Below, piece after piece: positions 36,885 to 45,143 of a stretch of 64,000 nucleotides of DNA. The stretch comes from JAFKFJ01 sp963786445 (GTDB taxonomy: Bacteria > Pseudomonadota > Alphaproteobacteria > Acetobacterales > Acetobacteraceae): assembly GCA_963786445.1 (NCBI GenBank), contig CAWAZU010000037.1:1-64000 (forward strand), in the 5' to 3' direction. The position numbers were made by a program, and so were the translations under genes. The first letter of the stretch is position 1. Every line of letters starts with the position of its first letter. The notes beneath the pieces were generated by a model, which was not told the DNA's origin, searched no databases, and was given only the letters and a program-made list of their open reading frames with translations.

Positions 36885-37209
36885 CCCTGATCTCCCTGTG
36901 CGCATGGTCGTGGACAACACCGCGCCGCGGGCGCACAGACCCGCGCTCTTGGCGATTGAGCCCGCCAGGCCGTGACCGCGACGGCGGGCGTATCATCGCC
37001 GCGGAGCTGACGAGCAGCCGCTGCGAGGACGAGTTCGCGGCTCGGTGTCGTGCTCGATCAGTCAGAGGAGCGGTGTCGTCGACGGCGCCGCCAAGATTCC
37101 CGACGCCAGAAAACCAAACGCGGATGCTTGCGCCCCCCCGATATCCCATTGACCGGATTGCAGGAAACATCGGGTGTCAGCGACACTGTAGCGGCTTCGC
37201 CAGGGCCGA

Positions 37210-37220
37210 CTATGCAGTTT
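37210..37220 (+). promoter_or_regulatory. CTATGCAGTTT element, site e
   Basis: GACTATGCAGTTTCGGCG: one change from the CTATGCAGATT core, with the CGG that follows several other sites. It lies between pqiB and the gene at 37676 and is the only site pointing toward its plus-strand gene. Confidence 0.45.
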
Positions 37221-37423
37221 CGGCGAGCGGGGCGCCCCCGCTTTGGAACGCCGGTTGGCGATATTGCTCGCACGCTTGCTGGATCAGCGGTGACGAACAC
37301 CGACGCTCCGAATACCGACCGTGTGCTGCCATCACATTGCCGTCATCCGGCCGAAATCTGCCCGTGCCTTGCGACATCGGCGCTCCCGACGCGATCCAAA
37401 AGCCACCAGCGTCCAGGACGCCG

Positions 37424-37434
37424 ATTCTGCATAG
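37424..37434 (-). promoter_or_regulatory. CTATGCAGAAT element, site f
   Basis: On the minus strand GACTATGCAGAATCGGCG, 16 of 18 identical to site e but inverted relative to it. It lies 242 bases upstream of the membrane-protein gene at 37676. Confidence 0.5.
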
Positions 37435-37675
37435 TCAGCCCATGCACCGTTGCCTCAAGATCACGCCGGCGATACTCGACGGCAACGTTGTCCATGCCAG
37501 GGAACATTCACCCGGCAACAAGGGCGGCGACCCGACCGCCGACGATGACCTGCTGTGCAGCCGACGGCATTCAACCCGCGCGGCGACACCGTCGAACAGG
37601 ACATCGCTGCCTGTGCCGTCGGTAGCGCCAAGCCCGTCAACGTATCGATCATCGCGCGGAGATGGAGAGCGCGCT

Positions 37676-38269
37676 ATGCGCAATGACCCAGGTCAGACCT
37701 ACGATCCCGCAGCGGTTGCCGCCAAAGGCGGCTCAGATAGACCTGGGCGAAACCTAAAGAAATGGGCGGTAGGAGAACTCAAGCAGTTTCTCATAATCAC
37801 CCTGTATCTCTGGGCAATGTTGGCGCTGTTCAACTTCCATAAGACTATTGTTCTCGAACAGAATCACATCGACTATCAGTCCCAGGGATTCGCCATCGTC
37901 AACGCTCTGATATTGGCGAAAGTCATGCTGGTTGCCGAAGGTCTGCGCCTGGGCAATAGGTTTAAGGATCATCCGCTGATCTATGCAGTGCTTTACAAGA
38001 GCTTTGCCTTTGCCGTCGTCCTGGTCTGTTTCCACATCGTCGAAGGTGTGGCTGTCGCACTGTTGCGTAGCCAACCACTCACCGAAAATCTCGCCGAGTT
38101 CGGAGGCGGGGGCTTGAAAGGGATCGTGTCGGTGGGCGCGATCCTGTTCGTGGCGCTCATTCCCTTCTTCATGTTCCGCGAGGTCGCACGCGTGATTGGT
38201 GCCGACCAGCTATGGCAGCTGCTGTTCAGCCGCGGAACCAAGACGTTCACGCTGTCGGTCCAGGAGTGA
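37676..38269 (+). CDS. conserved membrane protein, about four helices
   Basis: 197 residues. The ATG at 37676 is preceded by GGAGATGGAGAG. After a polar N-terminus it has hydrophobic segments at QFLIITLYLWAMLALFNF, GFAIVNALILAKVMLVAEGL, SFAFAVVLVCFHIVEGVAVA and GIVSVGAILFVALIPFFMFR. No family name is recognised. It heads a plus-strand run with the DUF2092, Gly-rich and second membrane-protein genes; the stop overlaps a possible start of the next gene (TGATG). Confidence 0.7.
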   Translation: MRNDPGQTYDPAAVAAKGGSDRPGRNLKKWAVGELKQFLIITLYLWAMLALFNFHKTIVLEQNHIDYQSQGFAIVNALILAKVMLVAEGLRLGNRFKDHPLIYAVLYKSFAFAVVLVCFHIVEGVAVALLRSQPLTENLAEFGGGGLKGIVSVGAILFVALIPFFMFREVARVIGADQLWQLLFSRGTKTFTLSVQE

Positions 38270-38301
38270 TGGTCACGTCTGGAAGCACTGGAGAAATCGC
38301 G

Positions 38302-39195
38302 ATGGACGCGCCGATGTCCGGCCCCAGGCCGAAGCAGTTGTGGAAGCGCGTTTGCGCGCAGGTGCAGGCGGGAATTCGACGCTCGCTGCGAACGTGCCTG
38401 CCGGCATTGGTGATTGTCGGGCTGACGCCAGGCGGGCCGGTCGTGGCGCAGCAGTCAGCGGCCACCCCGACGCCGGCCGCTGCGCCGCCCACGATCGAGC
38501 CGGCGGCGGTCGCCATTCTCAAAGCCGCAACCGAGACACTCGCCTCCGCGAAAACCATGTCGTTCACTGCCGTAAGCACCTACGAACGCTTTGCGCTGAA
38601 CGGACAACCATTGTTCTACGCCACGCTCAATCAGGTGACGCTGCAGCGGCCGGACAAGCTGCGCGTGATCACCATCGGCGACGGGGTGCCTGACGAGTTC
38701 TATTATGACGGCAAGACCATGACCGCCTATGTGCCGTCCCTTGACGTGGCGGCAGTGGCCGAAGCGCCGGCGACGATGGACGAGATGATCGACGCGGCAT
38801 GGGACAAGGCGGCGATCTACTTTCCGTTCGACGACGTGATGCGCTCCGATCCCTATGCGGTGTTCGCGAAGGTGATGTCCTCGGCGTTCTACGTCGGCCA
38901 GTCGAAGGTGGTGGGCGGCATCACCACCGACATGGTCGCGGTGGCCGGCGAGGACGTGCAGGCGGAGATCTGGATCGGAACGGCCGATCATCTCCCACGC
39001 CTCGTGCGCGTCGTCTATCCGCACGAGCCCGCCCATGCGCTGTATCAGACCGAATATTCCGCGTGGCGTCTTGGAGAGACGTTGGCGCCTGGCGAGTTCA
39101 CATCCGAGCAGGCGGCGAAGGCCAAGCGCATGCAGTTTGCGCCGCCCGGTCCGGGCGAGACGCCGCAGGCCGGCGAACCGCCGCCGCAGCGTTAA
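38302..39195 (+). CDS. DUF2092 family periplasmic protein
   Basis: 297 residues from the ATG at 38302, which has GGAG eight bases ahead; an ATG at 38269 overlapping the previous stop is the alternative. Signal segment TCLPALVIVGLTPGGPVVAQ. The mature part has the DUF2092 pattern: LKAATETLASAKTMSFTAVS, TLQRPDKLRVITIGDGVPDE, FYYDGKTMTAYVPSLDVAAV, then DEMIDAAWDKAAIYFPFDD. The fold resembles LolA-like lipoprotein carriers. Such genes often travel with DUF3300/DUF2950 genes, as in this region. Confidence 0.8.
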   Translation: MDAPMSGPRPKQLWKRVCAQVQAGIRRSLRTCLPALVIVGLTPGGPVVAQQSAATPTPAAAPPTIEPAAVAILKAATETLASAKTMSFTAVSTYERFALNGQPLFYATLNQVTLQRPDKLRVITIGDGVPDEFYYDGKTMTAYVPSLDVAAVAEAPATMDEMIDAAWDKAAIYFPFDDVMRSDPYAVFAKVMSSAFYVGQSKVVGGITTDMVAVAGEDVQAEIWIGTADHLPRLVRVVYPHEPAHALYQTEYSAWRLGETLAPGEFTSEQAAKAKRMQFAPPGPGETPQAGEPPPQR

Positions 39196-39212
39196 CAGAG
39201 GAGCATCATGTG

Positions 39213-39887
39213 ATGAGGACCGTTCTGTTGCTGGCAACGGGCTTGCTCTCGACCGGCCTTGGGTTGCAGGACGCGCAGGCCTGGATGCAACGGACCGCGG
39301 GCGGCGGATACTCGCACGGCGGCAGTTACGGCGGCTTTCAGCACAGCACCAGCGTCGGGCCGCAAGGCGTGTCGCACGAAGGCAGCGCCGGCGGCTTCGA
39401 GCACGGCACGGCCGCCAACTCGCAAGGTATGGCCCACGCCGGCGACGCCGGCGGCGCTTGGCACGGATCTGCGGCGAACTCGCAAGGTGTCGCGCATGCC
39501 AACGCGTACGGCACCACGACGGCGTCCTCCGGGGCGTACTATCACCAGCCGCCTGCGGTGAACAACTACGCGGCTGGCGGTTGCTACAACTGCGGCGGCG
39601 GCTGGGGGGCGCCCGCCGGGGCGGCGGTGGTGGCCGGCAGCGTGGCGGCGGGCGCGATGGTGGGCGCCGCGGTCGCCAACACCGCGAATGCCAACGCCTA
39701 TGCCGCTGGCGTGGCGGCCGGCGCCGTTGCACCGCATTACGCGATCGGCGCCAGCTACGCGGCACTGCCCACGGGATGCGCCTACAGCCCCTACGGGGGA
39801 GCGCCCTACTACCAGTGCATGGGAGGCTGGATGGCGCCGGCCTACGGCGCCAACGGGGTCTACTATCGTGTTGTGGCGGCGCCCTGA
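39213..39887 (+). CDS. Gly/Ala/His-rich exported protein with internal repeats
   Basis: 224 residues from the ATG at 39213 (RBS GAGGAGC). Signal peptide RTVLLLATGLLSTGLGLQDA, cleavage near QAW. Four imperfect ~20-residue repeats follow, such as SVGPQGVSHEGSAGGFEHGT and ANSQGMAHAGDAGGAWHGSA. Then come a Gly/Ala-rich helix (AAVVAGSVAAGAMVGAAVAN) and a Tyr/Cys-rich C-terminus (YSPYGGAPYYQCMGGWMAPA). Envelope or secreted structural role is possible; unknown family. Second or third gene of its operon. Confidence 0.72.
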   Translation: MRTVLLLATGLLSTGLGLQDAQAWMQRTAGGGYSHGGSYGGFQHSTSVGPQGVSHEGSAGGFEHGTAANSQGMAHAGDAGGAWHGSAANSQGVAHANAYGTTTASSGAYYHQPPAVNNYAAGGCYNCGGGWGAPAGAAVVAGSVAAGAMVGAAVANTANANAYAAGVAAGAVAPHYAIGASYAALPTGCAYSPYGGAPYYQCMGGWMAPAYGANGVYYRVVAAP

Positions 39888-39889
39888 TC

Positions 39890-40540
39890 ATGGGAATCGA
39901 TGCATTCGCTCTACCACACAGCGCGAGGAATGCTTTGAAACCCGCATGGAGTGCCGACTGGGCGTGGGGTGTGCCACTCACGGCACTCACTCTCGCAATT
40001 CACGGCGCCGCTATCAGCATGATCGCGGTGCTGCTGACACGCACGGGAACACTGATCGAACGCCGGAGACCGGGGCAGACCGCAATGGCGCTGCTTGTGG
40101 CTGCGACCGTCGGTATCGTCGGCGGGACACTGGCGGTTCTCCATGGCGCGGAAGCGTCAATCTGGGCTGGTGCCTACCTGCTGTTGGGAGCCGTCGGCAC
40201 ACTGGCGGATGCCATGCTGTATTCGGTCGACTCCATCACGGCACGCGGGTCGTCAGGGCTGGAACTCCAGCCCCACTGGAAAATGTTGGGGGCTTTGGAG
40301 GCGGTCAATGGGTTGCTGCTGTTCGGCATCAGCACCGCGTTCCTGGTTTCCGTCATCACTGAAGTTTGGAGCCTGCTTCGCAGGTTGGCCCGCGGGCTGG
40401 AAAGGAACCCTGCCGTCATGCCGGATAGCGAGATGGACCGAGCAGAATACGCGATCGTCCAGCACAAGCGTGGGCAGCACCAGGACCTGTTGCGGAACCG
40501 GCGCGCAGCAGCGTTGTCCGCGCTTCGCCCGCCCACATAG
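39890..40540 (+). CDS. membrane protein of unknown function
   Basis: 216 residues, ATG two bases after the previous stop. Hydrophobic segments: WGVPLTALTLAIHGAAISMI, AMALLVAATVGIVGGTLAVL, AGAYLLLGAVGTLADAMLYS and AVNGLLLFGISTAFLVSVIT, then a charged cytoplasmic tail. GAVGTLADAMLYSVDSITAR sits where ion-channel pore loops lie in two-helix potassium-channel-like proteins, but the TVGYG filter is missing. No family assigned. Confidence 0.68.
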   Translation: MGIDAFALPHSARNALKPAWSADWAWGVPLTALTLAIHGAAISMIAVLLTRTGTLIERRRPGQTAMALLVAATVGIVGGTLAVLHGAEASIWAGAYLLLGAVGTLADAMLYSVDSITARGSSGLELQPHWKMLGALEAVNGLLLFGISTAFLVSVITEVWSLLRRLARGLERNPAVMPDSEMDRAEYAIVQHKRGQHQDLLRNRRAAALSALRPPT

Positions 40541-40688
40541 GCGCGGCATCTTGGCGGCAGCCCTGGTCTCGTCGATGAGCACCAGGTACGCCGGATCGAG
40601 CACATCAATGCAGCCGTCGTTGTCTGCCGAACCTCGGCGGACACAATGGGACCTTCAGAAAGCCCATCATCGCAGAAGTCGGTGCTTT

Positions 40689-41057
40689 TCAGCTCTTGAT
40701 TTTCCAGGTTCCGTCCGCCGTACGGCACCAGGTCAGGTCGTACGGACGGGGCGGCGTGCGCCCCTGCGCGGCGATCTCGTGGTGCAGGAGGTGGCAGGGG
40801 AGACCCGCCGAGTTGAAGATGCGCGCAACCGTCGAGCTGCCGTGGCTGCCGGTCGCCGGGTTGCTCCAGCCTTCGGACGCGCCGACCCGAATTGAACTCT
40901 CTGCGTTCAAACGTGCGATGCTTGCGAGCATCTGGTTGAGGTCATCGCCGGAAAGCTGCGGCCCGTATTTGCTGCTCCGGAACGGATTGATCTGCGCCAG
41001 CGCAGGCAGCGGCACCGCCAGGAGCAGAGCCATCGCCAGGCGTCGCACCGTTTTCAT
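40689..41057 (-). CDS. RT0821/Lpp0805-like surface protein
   Basis: 122 residues from the ATG at 41057: signal peptide RRLAMALLLAVPLPALAQ. The mature part ends with the pattern of 17-kDa surface-antigen/RT0821-Lpp0805 proteins: SEGWSNPATGSHGSSTVARI, then CHLLHHEIAAQGRTPPRPYD and LTWCRTADGTWKI with two Cys that may pair. Envelope protein of unknown function. It converges with the operon ending at 40540. Confidence 0.68.
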   Translation of the reverse strand: MKTVRRLAMALLLAVPLPALAQINPFRSSKYGPQLSGDDLNQMLASIARLNAESSIRVGASEGWSNPATGSHGSSTVARIFNSAGLPCHLLHHEIAAQGRTPPRPYDLTWCRTADGTWKIKS

Positions 41058-41139
41058 CCCGCATTCTTCATATGATCGGCGCTGCGCAGGTGAGGCGGGC
41101 GGCGTTCCAAGCCTCTCGCAAGCGAGCATCCCCGGTCGC

Positions 41140-41670
41140 TCATTTCATCGAAATGAAAATGGCATCGCCGCCGAGGCTGAGCATCAACCCCGTCCGCTTC
41201 GCCTTGAGGTGCATGACGACGCCGTTCTCGTTCTGCATCCACAGATCGCCGCCGCTCTGCGTTCCGAATGCAAACCCATAGCGGCCCTGCGCATAGCTGC
41301 CCGGGAATTGGCCAAGACTCGAAAGATGATAGACATCGCCTGTGGCGTCGAGGGTCGAGGCACCGATGCCGCCGATGCCGGCTCCGCCCACGGTGAACGG
41401 GTAGCTGTGTCCCTGGTAATACAGCACGCCGCTGCCGACGTTCCCGCTGGCGATATAGGCGGCCTGTACCTGGTGCATCTCCACTCTACCCGACGGCGGC
41501 TGCCCTTCCAGCGCCGTCGCGCCGCCGGGCGCCGACTGGCCGGAACAGGCCGCCAGCACCAGCGTCCAGGCACCCAGCAGCACTCCGGCGAGCACCGCTG
41601 GCCGGCACGTCGGCTGCCGCGACTCAGCGTGCCGATCGTATGCGTGTCGGCCGCGGCCACGTGTGCTCAT
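41140..41670 (-). CDS. YSC84-like exported lipoprotein 2
   Basis: 176 residues from the ATG at 41670. The lipobox TLVLAACSGQ follows a hydrophobic helix (AVLAGVLLGAWTLVLAAC). The domain VGSGVLYYQGHSYPFTVGGA, ASTLDATGDVYHLSSLGQFP, NENGVVMHLKAKRTGLMLSL is paralogous to the protein at 27282-27716. Element g lies 126 bases upstream. A second paralogue in the same window, both behind the same DNA element, supports a shared envelope programme. Confidence 0.7.
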   Translation of the reverse strand: MSTRGRGRHAYDRHAESRQPTCRPAVLAGVLLGAWTLVLAACSGQSAPGGATALEGQPPSGRVEMHQVQAAYIASGNVGSGVLYYQGHSYPFTVGGAGIGGIGASTLDATGDVYHLSSLGQFPGSYAQGRYGFAFGTQSGGDLWMQNENGVVMHLKAKRTGLMLSLGGDAIFISMK

Positions 41671-41795
41671 CCGACGATCTCTCTCTGCCCCGTTACCGCC
41701 GCCCGCGTCACTCTGTTCCCGGCACTGCACAGATGCTGGTTCCCAATCGCTCGCCGCCGCCGTGGCGAAGGGTGGGAGCAAGTGGGGATGGCTGG

Positions 41796-41806
41796 CTATG
41801 CAGATT
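41796..41806 (+). promoter_or_regulatory. CTATGCAGATT element, site g
   Basis: Exact CTATGCAGATT in ATGGCTGGCTATGCAGATTC, 126 bases upstream of the lipoprotein start at 41670. It shares 18 contiguous bases with site c. Confidence 0.55.
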
Positions 41807-41873
41807 CGACGGTGCTCGGAATCGTGCGGCGCTGTCCGCAACTGCATGGGCTGCGGCTTCGCGCACCTGACCG

Positions 41874-41884
41874 AAACTGCATAG
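41874..41884 (-). promoter_or_regulatory. CTATGCAGTTT element, site h
   Basis: On the minus strand GCTATGCAGTTTCGGTCAG, 170 bases upstream of the plus-strand gene at 42054. It lies 68 bases from site g in opposite orientation, so each divergent gene has one site in the same relative direction. A further CCATGCAGTTG lies at about 41840. Confidence 0.5.
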
Positions 41885-42053
41885 CGGACCTCCTGCCGCC
41901 CGCCCATGGTGTCAGCACGCTTACCGGCGTGGGGAATGACGCTCTGCCCCACGCAAGCGGGACGGTGGCTATGGCGGTGGCTCGCAACCCGCCTGTTCAT
42001 CCTGCACGAGGGTGCTGTTGGCTACGACGAAAAAGCATAAGGATGGGACTCAC

Positions 42054-42452
42054 ATGCTGAAAGCTGCACTATGCACAGGCTTGGCGCTGACGGGCATTTC
42101 GCTGCCGGCAATGGCGCAGGCGCCGCGGACGAGTGACTGGATGAACATGACAGTCAGGAAGCAGCAAGCCTCGGGCTGCGACGAAATGTCGTGGAACCTG
42201 CGGCGCGACGAGCAGAACCAGATCCGCGGCGTGATCTGGTACACCGGCGGCGCGGGCGTCAGCAGCGCGCTGGGCATGGCCAATCCGGATGGAACGTTTA
42301 CCATCAAGGTCACGCCAATCTACGGCAGCGGGCCGAACGGCACCGTCACCGGCCAGCGCAACAAGGACGGCAGCATCGATGCAAACCTGACCGGCCCGGT
42401 CTGCTCGACGGGCAAGATGCACCTCATGGCAGGGGCAACCTCGACGCAGTAG
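42054..42452 (+). CDS. small exported protein
   Basis: 132 residues from the ATG at 42054: signal peptide LKAALCTGLALTGISLPAMA. Mature sequence has GCDEMSWNLRRDEQNQIRGV and GTFTIKVTPIYGSGPNGTVT, then PVCSTGKMHLMAG with two Cys overall. No family recognised; a small beta-rich periplasmic domain seems likely. Starts a plus-strand run with DUF3300 and DUF2950 genes. Confidence 0.7.
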   Translation: MLKAALCTGLALTGISLPAMAQAPRTSDWMNMTVRKQQASGCDEMSWNLRRDEQNQIRGVIWYTGGAGVSSALGMANPDGTFTIKVTPIYGSGPNGTVTGQRNKDGSIDANLTGPVCSTGKMHLMAGATSTQ

Positions 42453-42635
42453 GAACGGCGACGGAGCGACCGGGTGCGGTGCTGGATGTGCCGGGCGTTC
42501 GACTGAGCGCCCGTTCGTCCCGGCCGGTCCGACCACACGGCCAACTGCCAAGCTGAGGATGCCCGGCGAGGTGCCTGCAAGATGTCCAAACTCGGCCGCA
42601 GAAAACCGACCCAAGGAGAAGCGTCGGGGAGGGCC

Positions 42636-43973
42636 ATGCGAACCGGCGCGCTGCGGGTGGGTTCGATCATCGCGGCCGTTTCGCTGATCCTGCCGCCGCC
42701 TGCATTCGCGCAGACCGCAGCGCCCGCGGCTGCTTCGGCGCCACAAGCCGCAGCCTCTGCCGACTTCAACCCTGAGCAGCTTGATGCGCTGCTGGCGCCG
42801 ATCGCACTGTATCCGGACACGCTGCTCGTGCAGGTGCTGATGGCATCAGCGTTCCCGCTCGAAATCGTCGAGGCGTCGCGCTGGCGGGACAAGGACAGCA
42901 ACCAGGCACTCACCGGCGATGCACTGGCGAAGGCGCTGGAGACGCTGGGCTGGGACCCGAGCGTGAAGTCGCTGGTGCCGTTCCCGCAGGTGCTCGCGCA
43001 GATGAACGAGAACCTGAGCTGGACGCAGCAGCTTGGCTACGCGTTTGCCGCGCAGCAGGGCGATGTGATGGATTCCGTCCAGCGGCTGCGCGCGCAGGCG
43101 CAGGCCGCCGGCACGCTCAAGACCACCGAACAGCAGGTGGTCACGACCCGAGCCGTCGTGGACGACGAGGGCGCGCCCACGCCGCAGCAGACGGTCGTGA
43201 TCCAGCCGGCGAACCCGCAGGTGGTCTATGTCCCCAGCTACAACCCGACGGTCGTCTACGGCACCTGGCCCTATCCAGCGACGCCGCCGGTGTACCTGCC
43301 GCCACCGCCCGGCTATGCGATCGGGACCGCGCTGGTTACCGGCATGGCGTTTGCGGCCGGGGCCGCGGTGGTCGGTTCGTTGTGGGGCTGGGCCTCGCCG
43401 GGCTGGGGCTGGGGACGCAGCAGCGTCAATGTCAACGTCAACCGCTACAACCACATCACCGTCAACAACGTCCATCGTGCGAACTTCAGCGGCAACCAGT
43501 GGCGCCCGCCGCCGGCGGGCGTCGGCGGCCGGCCGGTGCGGCCGCCGGGCGGCCCGGTCGGCGTTCCGCAGCGCGCCAACGGCCTGCCGCCCAACGCCAT
43601 CGGACGGCCCAGCGTGACGGTGCCGGCCAGCGCCGTGAACCGCCCCAATATCGGCGCCGGCGGGAACCGGACGAATGTCGGCCAGGTCACTATCGGCGGC
43701 GGCAACACGACCAACCGCCCCGGCGTCGGCAGCGGCAACGCCGCCAATCGGCCAGGGGCAACGCCGCAGCGCCAGGTGGCAACTCCCAATCGGCCTGCCG
43801 CGCCGCCCAGAGTCGCGACCAACCGGCCGAACAGTGCGTTTTCGGGCGTCAACGACGGCGCGCGGACCGGCCAGTTCCAGGCGCGCGGCGCGCAGAGCCG
43901 CGCCATCCAGCAGCAGGCACGCGGCGGCAGTGCGGGCGCGCGGAACCCGGGCGTCGCTCGGCGGCCGGGCTGA
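42636..43973 (+). CDS. DUF3300 family exported protein
   Basis: 445 residues; the ATG at 42636 has GGGAGG three bases ahead (an ATG at 42582 is possible). Signal peptide SIIAAVSLILPPPAFAQ. The DUF3300 core is unmistakable: PEQLDALLAPIALYPDTLLV, QVLMASAFPLEIVEASRW, LGWDPSVKSLVPFPQVLAQM, NENLSWTQQLGYAFAAQQGD and VVYVPSYNPTVVYGTWPYPA. A WGWASPGWGWG stretch and a long Asn/Pro/Arg/Gly-rich, probably disordered tail (NRPNIGAGGNRTNVGQ and similar) follow. Envelope protein of unknown role; usually next to DUF2950, as here. Confidence 0.88.
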   Translation: MRTGALRVGSIIAAVSLILPPPAFAQTAAPAAASAPQAAASADFNPEQLDALLAPIALYPDTLLVQVLMASAFPLEIVEASRWRDKDSNQALTGDALAKALETLGWDPSVKSLVPFPQVLAQMNENLSWTQQLGYAFAAQQGDVMDSVQRLRAQAQAAGTLKTTEQQVVTTRAVVDDEGAPTPQQTVVIQPANPQVVYVPSYNPTVVYGTWPYPATPPVYLPPPPGYAIGTALVTGMAFAAGAAVVGSLWGWASPGWGWGRSSVNVNVNRYNHITVNNVHRANFSGNQWRPPPAGVGGRPVRPPGGPVGVPQRANGLPPNAIGRPSVTVPASAVNRPNIGAGGNRTNVGQVTIGGGNTTNRPGVGSGNAANRPGATPQRQVATPNRPAAPPRVATNRPNSAFSGVNDGARTGQFQARGAQSRAIQQQARGGSAGARNPGVARRPG

Positions 43974-43985
43974 GGGGACAAAGCC

Positions 43986-44954
43986 ATGAGCGACCGCTTC
44001 GCCGCGCGTGCCCTGCTGGCCGCCCTGGCGCTTGCCGGTGGCTGCGTCCTCGGCGGCCTGTCGCCGCATCCGGCCTGGTCGGAGAGCGCGACGGCGCAGG
44101 CTGCCCGGACCTTCGGCACGCCGGACGCGGCAGTGGACGCGCTGATCGCCGCGCTGCGCGGCAATGATGAGAACGCGCTCCCCGCCATCCTCGGACCTGG
44201 CAGCAGCAAGCTGATCGACAGCGGCGACCACGTTGCCGATACCGAGGCGCGCAAGAGGTTCGTTGCGTCCTACGACGCCAAGCATGCGATCGTCGCCGAT
44301 GGCGCCGACCGCATGGTGCTGCACGTGGGCGTCAACGACTGGCCGATGCCGTTTCCCCTGGAGCAGGCCGGTGGGCGCTGGTATTTCGACAGCCGCCGTG
44401 GCGCGCAGCACATCGTGGACCGGCGGATCGGCCGCAACGAGATCGCCGCCATCCGCACCGCGCTCGCCTTCGTCGATGCCGAAAAGCTGTATTTCAGCCT
44501 GATAAACGAGTCCGGCGCCGGTCAATACGCGCAACGCCTGGTCAGCTCACCGGGTCAGCGTGACGGCCTCTATTGGCCAGCCACCGACGGCGAACCGGAA
44601 AGCCCGCTTGCGCCGCTGGTCGCACAGGCGCAGGACGAGGGCTATCCGGGTGAACTCGTCGCCGGCAAGCCGGCGCCGTACCAGGGCTATTTTTTCCGGA
44701 TCCTCAAGGGCCAGGGAGCGAATGCGCCGGGCGGCGCCATGGACTACATCGTTGACGGGCGCATGACCAAGGGCTTCGGCCTGATCGCGTGGCCCGCCCG
44801 CTATGGCGCCTCGGGGATCATGACGTTCGTCGTCAATCAGGACGGCATCGTGTTCCAGAAGGATCTCGGGCGGCAGACCGGTACTCTCGCGCCTGCGACG
44901 AAGCTGCTCGACCCCGACCTGAGCTGGGCGCGCGTCGACCTCGCCGATCAGTAG
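43986..44954 (+). CDS. DUF2950 family exported protein
   Basis: 322 residues, 12 bases after the DUF3300 stop. Signal peptide ALLAALALAGGCVLGGL. The DUF2950 pattern is visible: TFGTPDAAVDALIAALRGND, WYFDSRRGAQHIVDRRIGRN, EIAAIRTALAFVDAEKLYFS, GLYWPATDGEPESPLAPLV, YQGYFFRILKGQG and FGLIAWPARYGASGIMTFVV. Periplasmic; unknown function. Confidence 0.88.
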   Translation: MSDRFAARALLAALALAGGCVLGGLSPHPAWSESATAQAARTFGTPDAAVDALIAALRGNDENALPAILGPGSSKLIDSGDHVADTEARKRFVASYDAKHAIVADGADRMVLHVGVNDWPMPFPLEQAGGRWYFDSRRGAQHIVDRRIGRNEIAAIRTALAFVDAEKLYFSLINESGAGQYAQRLVSSPGQRDGLYWPATDGEPESPLAPLVAQAQDEGYPGELVAGKPAPYQGYFFRILKGQGANAPGGAMDYIVDGRMTKGFGLIAWPARYGASGIMTFVVNQDGIVFQKDLGRQTGTLAPATKLLDPDLSWARVDLADQ

Positions 44955-45143
44955 CCGCCTTCCGCCGGCGGCGCGGGCGCGTCTGCTCGCGGTTCCCAAG
45001 ATGGTCGATGTCTGCCGGAAGCTCCCTGAAACGGTTGTTCGGGATCGAGCCATGGCGGATGATAAGGGCGGCCCGGAATCGGCCGGGGCCGTTACCAGAT
45101 GCGACGGCGGCTTCTGGTCTTCGCCGATATCGTGGGAGGTTTC

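Larger units (their letters stand above)
36885..37675. other. 791-base region without a supported gene, with two CTATGCAG sites
   Basis: All readings here are low-complexity or lack start signals and family resemblance. It separates the divergent pqi operon from the membrane-protein operon starting at 37676. It contains site e (37210) and, on the other strand, site f (37424), 214 bases apart. It may hold the promoters of both operons and decayed coding sequence. Confidence 0.4.

Noticed and set aside
39890..40540. Potassium-channel identity for the four-helix membrane protein
   Set aside because: A pore-loop-like position exists but the TVGYG-type filter is absent.
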